A DNA stretch of 64,000 nucleotides from Inia geoffrensis (Eukaryota; Chordata; Mammalia; Artiodactyla; Iniidae): assembly GCA_036417435.1 (NCBI GenBank), contig CM070903.1, positions 82,763,501-82,827,500 of the forward strand. The letters run 5' to 3'. This document shows, piece by piece, positions 57,640 to 64,000 of this stretch. The notes under the pieces were generated by a model. That model did not search any database. It was not told the origin of the DNA and was given only the letters and a program-made list of their open reading frames with translations. Within the stretch, counting starts at the first letter, position 1; each line of letters opens with the position of its first letter. The position numbers and the translations under genes were made by a program.

Positions 57640-57745
57640 CTTTGTGTAGCCTTCACAACAGCCAAGAGTTGGTCACTTTATCCTCTCTTTATGGATGAAG
57701 AAACTTAGGCTCAGAGATGCTGGACCACTACATGCCACAACCCTG
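57640..57745 (-). repeat. MIR
   Basis: 'ccttcacaacagccaagagttgg' and 'gaagaaacttaggctcagagatgctgg' match reverse-complement MIR. Confidence 0.75.
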
Positions 57746-57769
57746 AGGTCTGAATCCTAATCCGAAAGA

Positions 57770-57905
57770 CCTTCCACCGGCCAGTGTTTCCTACACAAGG
57801 ATCACCTGGGAGTACTTACAGAAAATACAAAATCGAGGCTCACAGTCAGTCTTCAAAGGAAGGGGCCAGGGAACGTGTATTTTTTATTTTTAAGAAGCCG
57901 TGCTC
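57770..57905 (+). repeat. MER5-like hAT remnant
   Basis: 'gatcacctgggagtacttacagaaaatacaaaatcg' and 'aacgtgtattttttatttttaagaagc' resemble MER5A-type elements. It is the last recognisable repeat before the CpG island. Confidence 0.6.
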
Positions 57906-59519
57906 CCTCCACCCACTTAGTCAACAGGAGAGCTTGAGAGAGAGAGTACTTCACAACCCAGCCAGGAGACCATCCCTACATTTGTGGCTTCTCCAGCAAG
58001 AGACCCTCAACGCCCTCAAAATACATAAATAAATAACCAACCCACACTTCTCCTGTCAAACTATCACCTCTCCTAAGGCCCCCAGAAGTGCAGATCTTGG
58101 AATCTTCTTCTGCCCCTTCGCCTCTGAATCCTGCCCATTTTTTTCTTCCCTGTAGAACTTCATTTCCTGGCTGGGACCAGGCTCTAACCACCAGACTTCC
58201 AGCCGAGCCCCGGAACTTGCAACCGGTCTCCAGCCTGTCTGGCTCCTTCCCTAGCCCCTCGGCTCGGGCTGCTCTCATCCCAACCCTGCCTCTTCCGTCG
58301 GTCACGTTGTTTCCTCCGCTTGGAAGGACCTCTTTCCTCTCCGGGCCCTTCCCAATGCTCGGGGAACTCCTACACCGCCTGAGCGCCTCCACTTCCAGTC
58401 ACCCTCGCCTCCCACCACCCCGGCGGGGGTACTGAACCCGGCCTCGAAGCCTAGCAGCAAGCGTCGGTCCTCCCGGCCGCAGTCCTTGCCCCCTCCTCGC
58501 TCGCCTCCCCACCCGCCACCTGGCTTCGCAGCGGTGGCTCGGGAAGCCCTAGGCACTTCCCAGAATAGAGAGCAGCTGCCAACGTCAGGCTGCCGCCGGC
58601 CGCGAGGTTCCGGGCGCACGCGGTGCGGGCGGAGGGGACGTTGCTCCGCTCTGGCCTTCCTTCTCCCCTCGCGGGCCGGGAAACTGAGGCCCAGGGCCGG
58701 AGCAACTTCCCCGGGGTGCAAGGTCCGTGAAGGCCCGGCCGGCCCTGGGCCCCAAGCGTCCCGACCCCCGTCCGCGCTCCCTCGACCACACGCGCCGCCC
58801 GGTTACCCGGGAGAGTGGGGCGGGGAGCGGGTCTCTGAACGAGCGCTCCGCCCGGGAACGCGCAGGGAGCCGGACTCGGCCAACTCGCCGTGAAAGTTGT
58901 GGTCTCCCAGCCTGCCCTCGCTTCTCACCTCCGAGACACACCTTCCCGCCGGCCCTGCAGCCGCGCCCTCACATCCGGTCCACCTTGCGCACACCCCTTT
59001 CCACGCTCTCCCACAGCCCCTCGCCCTCCTACGCCTGCGGCTCCCAGCCGCTCCCCCTCGCGCATTCCCACCCGCGCCCGGGGCGCGCCTTCCCCTCCCC
59101 GCCGCTCGCCCGGCCTCCGCGCCGCGCCTGCCCGGGGTTCGGGCTCCCGGGAGCCCCAGCCCCAGGCCGCGACCCGCTTCCGCCCGCCCGGCGCGGGGCA
59201 GAAGTCCCGGTAGCCGCGCGGAGCGCTCGGAGCGCGGGGGGCGCGAGGCGAGGGGCGCAGCGGCGCGGGGCGGGGAGGGGGCGCTCGCTCGCTCACTCTC
59301 GGCTGCGCACACGCCCGTACAAACTCTCACACAGACACACGCGGGGTGCGCTGCCGCCGCCCGCCGCTGCTCCTCCTCCCGCCACCGCCTTGAGAGGGAG
59401 AGAGGGAGGCAGAGAGAGCGCTTTGTCCGCGCGCCGCCGCCCGGCCCGGGACTCTGCCCCGAGGAGGCAGCCGCGCCGAGTCCCCGCCTCCGCCTCTGCC
59501 CCCGGGCGGGCCGGGCCGG

Positions 59520-59650
59520 CCGCGGTGGGGGGAGCCAGGCTGAGGGTGGGGGTGGGTGGCGGGCGGGCGGAGGGCGGGGAGGGGGGGCGGAGGAGGAGGA
59601 GGGGAGACGAGGGCAGCGGAGGAGGCGAGGAGCGCCGGGTACCGGGCCGG
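59520..59650 (+). promoter_or_regulatory. G-rich purine tract in promoter/5' UTR
   Basis: About 130 bp just upstream of the start codon are strongly G-biased on the + strand, with many closely spaced runs of three to seven G (for example gggtgggggtgggtggcggg near 59,545, then a gga-repeat stretch near 59,590). This arrangement can form G-quadruplexes in DNA or in the 5' UTR of the mRNA. The runs are seen; the folding is inference. Confidence 0.65.
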
Positions 59651-59680
59651 GGGAGCCGCGGGCTCTCGGGGAAGAGACGG

Positions 59681-59858
59681 ATGATGAACAAGCTTTACAT
59701 CGGGAACCTGAGCCCCGCCGTCACTGCCGACGACCTCCGGCAGCTCTTCGGGGACAGGAAGCTGCCCCTGGCGGGACAGGTCCTGCTCAAGTCCGGCTAC
59801 GCCTTCGTGGACTACCCCGACCAGAACTGGGCCATCCGCGCCATCGAGACCCTCTCGG
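59681..59858 (+). CDS. IGF2BP2: IGF2BP2 coding exon 1 (RRM1, first part)
   Basis: First coding exon of insulin-like growth factor 2 mRNA-binding protein 2 (IMP2), a cytoplasmic RNA-binding protein with two RRMs and four KH domains that controls stability, localisation and translation of target mRNAs. The 178 nt encode residues 1-59 and one base of codon 60. RNP2 is seen as LYIGNL (residues 5-10) and RNP1 as KSGYAFVDY (about 37-45), both intact. The N-terminus [18 protein letters not shown] fits IGF2BP2 rather than IGF2BP1 (LNESVT) or IGF2BP3 (LSENAA); I recognise it from memory, not a search. The exon ends at CTCTCGG before donor gtgagc. The start is set by homology: the frame stays open far upstream only because the region is GC-rich and stop-poor. 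Two ATGs are adjacent (59,681 and 59,684). The first has C at -3 and A at +4 (weak); the second has A at -3. Confidence 0.97.
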
Positions 59859-61435
59859 GTGAGCAGTCGGCGCTGTCCCCCTCCCCCCGCCTCGCCCAGC
59901 TCAGGCCGGGACGGCGCCCGGAGGGAGGCCGAGCCCTGCGGGCGGCGCCCGGCGGGGGCTTTAGCGCCCGCACGTTCACTTCCACGCACCAGACCTTCAA
60001 CTCTCACCGCCGGCCCGCTCTTGGGACGGCCCGCTCCCCTCCCCCCACGGCTCCGGACTCACCCCTTGCCCTCCCAGCCGCAGCCCTGGGGCGACCCCCG
60101 AGCCTCCCCTAGCGTTTCCGAGGCTCGTTCGCTCTCCCGGGGCACCCCTTGTTCCTCCGGCTCCCCGAGTTGCTTTCCAGAGTTCCCCACCCCCATCCTT
60201 AGAGAGCCCCCGTCTCCCCTTCTTCTCTGACCTTCCCGTCACCCCTTTTATCAGGGAACCCCCCAAACCCTGAATGTCCTTCTCCCTTGACCGGACCTTA
60301 CCCCTTCCCGTACCTCGTGCCCAGGACCTCTCGCCCTCTGGCGTCCCCTGAGCCGCACTCTCCTTTCGAGCCCCCTCCCCAGTTCGCCCCGCGGTCCCCC
60401 ACTTTTGGCACCCCCTCGGCACCACCCTGACGATCCCCTCCGAGGTTTCGGGGCTCCCCCCACCCCGCCTTTGCACGACGGCACATCTCTCTCGGTCCTC
60501 TCCCGAACCTCAGTCCCTTCTCGCTTGTCTCTCAAGCGCTCCTATTTTTCTCTGAATTTTTTGTCCGATTTTATTGAGAAGAACTCGGGGCTGGGGGCTT
60601 TCCGCCGCCTGTCCCCCCGCCTCCCGCTCGGCCAGAAGCACCTTTTTACGAGGTGCCCTGTCTCAACTCGGTGGGGGCCCGGACTGAGAACCGAGAAAGA
60701 GGCGACCGGGGGGCCCGCGAGAGCGCTGGAGCCCAGACGGGAGACGGAGAGCGACACACACACACACTCGCGCGCGCGCGCACTCACCAACTCTCCCTCC
60801 CGCACACGCACCGCTCGGAGCCGCGCTCGCCCCCAGGCCACGAGCCTGCGCCCCCCGAACCTCGGCCCGGCCAGAGCCCCTTCCCCACCGGCGCGCGGGG
60901 TGGGGGCGGGGCAGCGGCGAGGCCAAGGTGACCAGAAGCAGGCGGGGACCCGGCCCTCGCGGAAGCGGCCCCCGGGGGGCTTCGGCGTGTCTCACCAGGG
61001 CCACCGGGAGGAGAGGGCAGGGAGGGGAGAGCAGCGGAGCCTTCGGAGCCCGGATTAGCGCAATGGAGAGGTGGGGGCCCGGAGAGGAGCGGGGCCGCGC
61101 CAGCCCTGCAGCTTGAGTTTCAAATGAGCTCATCCTTTCAAATTGGCGCCGCTCTTTATTAAATTTGTTTTTCCGGTAATGCCACCCACAGCTATACCTG
61201 GGGTCGGGATCCGGGCTCGCACCCTTGCCACCTCGTCCCGGGGAACAAGGCGACATGGGGCGCCCACCTTTTTTCTCCACTGGGAACCAAGTTTGCCCAG
61301 CTCGAGCAGGGTAGGAGACCCCTTGAGGGCGCCCGAAGGCGGAGCCGGAGCGTGGAGTTCTGTGCGTGCCCCTCCTAGCCCCCCGCCGGTTTGATCGCAG
61401 GAAGGTTCTGAGTGCTTTAATTTCTGTTTTAAAAG
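59859..61435 (+). other. IGF2BP2: IGF2BP2 intron 1
   Basis: GT-AG intron of 1,577 bp between gtgagc and the acceptor tttaaaag. The first ~1.25 kb is still CpG island with many C-rich runs. It carries an alternating CA/CG tract (about 60,754-60,781) and two AT-rich patches (60,540-60,585 and 61,120-61,180). Work on mouse Imp2 describes an AT-rich element in the first intron bound by HMGA2 with a neighbouring NF-kB site; these patches are candidates. ggggctcccc at 60,450-60,459 fits a loose NF-kB consensus, but such matches are common in GC-rich DNA. Confidence 0.9.
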
Positions 61436-61496
61436 GTAAAGTGGAATTGCATGGGAAAATCATGGAAGTTGATTACTCAGTCTCCAAAAAGCTCAG
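61436..61496 (+). CDS. IGF2BP2: IGF2BP2 coding exon 2 (end of RRM1)
   Basis: A 61-nt exon joined in phase to exon 1. The split glycine codon G|GT is completed at 61,436-61,437, followed by [19 protein letters not shown] (residues 61-79) and two bases of codon 80. The acceptor is a pyrimidine-rich stretch ending 'ttctgttttaaaag'; the donor after CTCAG is gtaaat, close to consensus. The peptide supplies the last strand of RRM1. The ATG of Met69 is at 61,462-61,464. In human IMP2 this internal methionine is described as the start of a shorter isoform, so the exon may also carry a translation start. The exon is too short to show up as an open frame of its own; it was found by continuing the protein across the splice sites. 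Confidence 0.95.
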
Positions 61497-64000
61497 GTAA
61501 ATATATTTTGCTTAGTTTTTTTGTGTGATTGGTCTTACGTCTAAATAAAAAAAAATACACTGTTTTTAAAAATGTGCTTGTATAGTTTTTTTAAAAGGCG
61601 TTTGTTTGTTTTTGTAGTGGAGTTAAAATAGCTTAGAAAGCTACATTTTTTACTTTCATTATATAAGGTGTTTACTGTACTTGGAAAATATCTGGTGCCT
61701 TATTGGGGGTGGGTGGCGAACACTAGCTGTGTTAAATACGCTGGGACCGTTTAACTTGTTTATGAAAACTTGCCTCCCACCCGCCACTCCCACCCCGGCC
61801 CCCCAGCACAATGGCAACAAATGCTTGTCAAGACTTCCTGTGAGATGTTAAGAGTAAATATTTACTGTGTCAGCTAAATTGCTTAACTAAACTTCGCAAT
61901 TATTGCGATTAATTAGTTTTCTTTTTTAGATACCTTAGTGTTGAATAATAAAATAATTCAGCAAGGGGTCGATCTTTTTGCATAGTGCTTTAAACAAGTA
62001 GGTTGTTTGGATTAGGTGGCAGTTAAAAGCCAGACTTTTTTAGTCACAGAGACTACTGAGTATTGCTTCTGAGCGTTTTCTTGTTGTTGCTTTTAAGATA
62101 TGTTTGAGGCTAAACAAATATCACTGTGAAATCTATAATTATATTTAAGTGCACTGTTGTTAATGAAGGACTAAAAAGTTTTGTGGAGGTTGGATTTCTC
62201 CACAGTGATTTGCTTACATGAGAATGTCTGTGAGGAGAGAATGAGGGAGAACATCTTTGTTTAAAGTTTATTGTGGACTTTAAATTTGGGCCCTTTATTA
62301 CTCATTCTAGATTTTTTTCCTGTGTGTCGTATAACTTAGTTTATATCCCATTCACATACATTTCTTCACCATTAGTCATTAAGTAGCTGAATTGGAGACT
62401 CTAAGTGAAGTCTTTGACTTACCACCTTTACAGTTTGTGATTCTCAATAGTGTAACCATTTACTTGATTTTTGCCAGGATTGAATAGATTTTAAAACAAA
62501 CTGTCCCAATTGTTAAATACATAGATGTTTTGCTTAAAGGGTTTCTAAAAATGTGTGCACATTTCCAGATATGTTTTAACTAAGCAACAGAATATCTTTT
62601 GTTTGCCAGTGATTCCAGTGGCATATCAGAAAACTACTTAATAACTTAAAAAAAGAGGTAAAAATTATGATTTGCAGTTTCATGTGTAATATTAAGCTAG
62701 TTCTCTCTAGGAAGAAATGTAATGTGCAACTGATTAATTTTTAAATTAAGCATTTTAAGTTTGTATGCTTTTCTTAAATTTTTTTTTGCTTGAGAAATCG
62801 AAGTAGAAGCTTTTTGATACATTAACTATTTACTGTAAGTTGAAATTACTCATCTTATAACACTTGAATATTGGATGAACATATTGAAGAAGGTTTGAAA
62901 GAAGCACCCAAAATATTTGATGGGTTATGTTTCTATAAATATCTAATTCTGTTGGCTGTATAATTGCTTTGAGGGGTTTTTTTGGTTATAATTAGTAAAA
63001 ATCGGTAGAATTTTATCTTTGGTTAGTTCGTGTCTCATTTCATGTTGCAAAGTATATTATTTAGTGTTGCAATGTAAGTGAAATACTAGTTTATCTAAAG
63101 TTATTAACATCTCTTGAAACTTCTCACAAATATATTGCGTTTTAACTTTTTTCTTTCAAAATACAGAGGTTATTTGCTGTTAGCTGGTGGGTCATTTAGA
63201 TGATTTTGCTGTGTTTATATAAGAGTTCAGAATTAAAAGCTTGTCCCAAATTTTTAGTATTAATTAAATAAAGAGCAATCTAGGACTTATACAGCTCTAT
63301 TGGTACATGATTTCTTTGAACACTGTGGGTAATATGAAATACCTAGGAGGTAGATTGAAATGCGCTGTGTATGATTCGCTACTCTGAAGATGTCTGACAT
63401 GCCAAATGTATGCATAAGCTGCTGCTGTAGAGGGCTGCTTCATTTCTGATTGGATAGCTTTGATCTTTCTTCTTTTCCTTTATTAGTTTAAAATGCAGAA
63501 ATTAGTTACTGGTACTGCAGGCTAAGGGAGGGAGAGCTGATGCCTGGTGTTGTGTACTGAGCTCAGACTCCTGGGAGGAGGCAGCTGTGTGTTCTCATGT
63601 ACAGGGCTCCACCACGGAGGGGACTCTCAAAGACAGGGTACTGTGACATTTGAAACCCAAGCTTTTATGTTATATGGTGACTATTTTGGTGTTCTTTTAT
63701 TGCACTTCCATGAAAATTAACAAGTTAAGAGTACATTTGTTGGCCTTCAGTCAGTTCTATATGTGGTTTTTGTGTTAGTAGAAGTGAAAATGTGAAGAAA
63801 ACAATTCATCCTCATTGCTTGCTTACTTAAAAAACCATTCCACATTGAGTGCTCATTTTCTTTATATTGTTCTGATTTCTTTCTGTTCTCAAGAATCAGT
63901 TTTAATATCTATATTCCAAATAGATTTTTTTTAACCTAATGATACTTGGGAGGAGATGTTTTTTATCTTAAGTTATGAAAATATTGGCATGCCATTTGCT
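61497..64000 (+). other. IGF2BP2: IGF2BP2 intron 2, first 2.5 kb
   Basis: Starts with donor gtaaat. The sequence is AT-rich with long T- and A-runs. I recognise no SINE, L1, L2 or MIR in it, in contrast to the intergenic DNA upstream. The stretch around 63,410-63,660 is less AT-rich and could be regulatory. No splice acceptor with coding potential is evident. Confidence 0.75.

Larger units (their letters stand above)
58200..61150. promoter_or_regulatory. CpG island covering the IGF2BP2 promoter, exon 1 and most of intron 1
   Basis: Base composition changes abruptly from AT-rich to very GC-rich with dense CpG between about 58,200 and 61,150. GC-box-like sequences include gtggggcggggagc near 58,817 and gggcggggaggggg near 59,267. 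I see no TATA box at a useful distance from the start codon, so this looks like a dispersed CpG-island promoter. The island reaches about 1.5 kb upstream of the ATG, leaving room for divergent transcription. Boundaries are by eye. Confidence 0.9.
59681..64000 (+). other. IGF2BP2: IGF2BP2 gene, 5' part (runs off the window)
   Basis: Extent of the gene visible here, from the start codon to the window edge: exon 1, a 1,577-bp intron 1, exon 2, and 2.5 kb of intron 2. RRM2, the four KH domains and the 3' UTR lie beyond 64,000. In human the second intron is very long and carries the type 2 diabetes association at this locus; the lack of any further exon up to 64,000 fits that structure. The transcription start cannot be fixed from sequence alone and should lie upstream of 59,681 within the CpG island. 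Confidence 0.93.

Noticed and set aside
58727..60112. 461-codon open frame through the promoter, exon 1 and into intron 1
   Set aside because: Only the part from 59,681 to the donor at 59,858 is IGF2BP2. The rest is low-complexity R/P/A/G translation of CpG-island DNA. Several other long frames on both strands here have the same cause.
59681..61496. IGF2BP1 or IGF2BP3 instead of IGF2BP2
   Set aside because: Residues 9-16 (NLSPAVTA) and the [20 protein letters not shown] segment suit IGF2BP2; the paralogues differ at these positions as I remember them.

Overview
This window is nuclear DNA of a mammal, almost certainly a cetacean. It carries about 32 tRNA-derived SINEs of the cetartiodactyl CHR type, recognisable by an 'acttccctggtggc..cagtggtt' head, a B-box-like 'ggttcgaaccc' and an A-rich tail. 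About a third are the ~210-bp subtype ('ccgctgagcctgcgcgtcc..gagaggccac') that I associate with toothed whales. L1 3' ends of artiodactyl/cetacean type and a mariner fossil agree with this. There is no sign of bacterial, plasmid or phage DNA.

Layout. About 1-57,900 is gene-free intergenic DNA. It is a layered deposit of old L1M pieces, L2, MIR and MER5-like elements, younger L1 3' ends and many CHR SINEs, often with readable target-site duplications. Open frames here are short and nearly all are translations of repeats. From about 58,200 to 61,150 the base composition switches abruptly to a CpG island. At 59,681 the first coding exon of IGF2BP2 (IMP2) starts on the + strand; it ends at 59,858. 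Exon 2 is 61,436-61,496. Together they encode residues 1-79 plus two bases of the next codon, which is nearly all of RRM1. The rest of the window (61,497-64,000) is the beginning of the next intron, AT-rich and without visible SINEs or L1s. No second gene is recognised upstream.

How it works together. The only supported gene is the 5' end of IGF2BP2, driven by a TATA-less, GC-box-rich CpG-island promoter. Intron 1 holds AT-rich patches and a Z-DNA-prone tract. The first start codon has weak context, the second start codon follows immediately, and the internal Met69 codon lies in exon 2.

The best sequence-level observations are retrotransposition details: an L1 3' end with an apparent 3' transduction, three SINEs inserted successively at one target, a poly(A)-only duplication, a SINE dimer inside one target-site duplication, and a 1.28-kb mariner with TA duplications nested in an older L1. 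I do not see a previously undescribed molecular system. Subfamily names and approximate boundaries of old repeats were assigned by eye.
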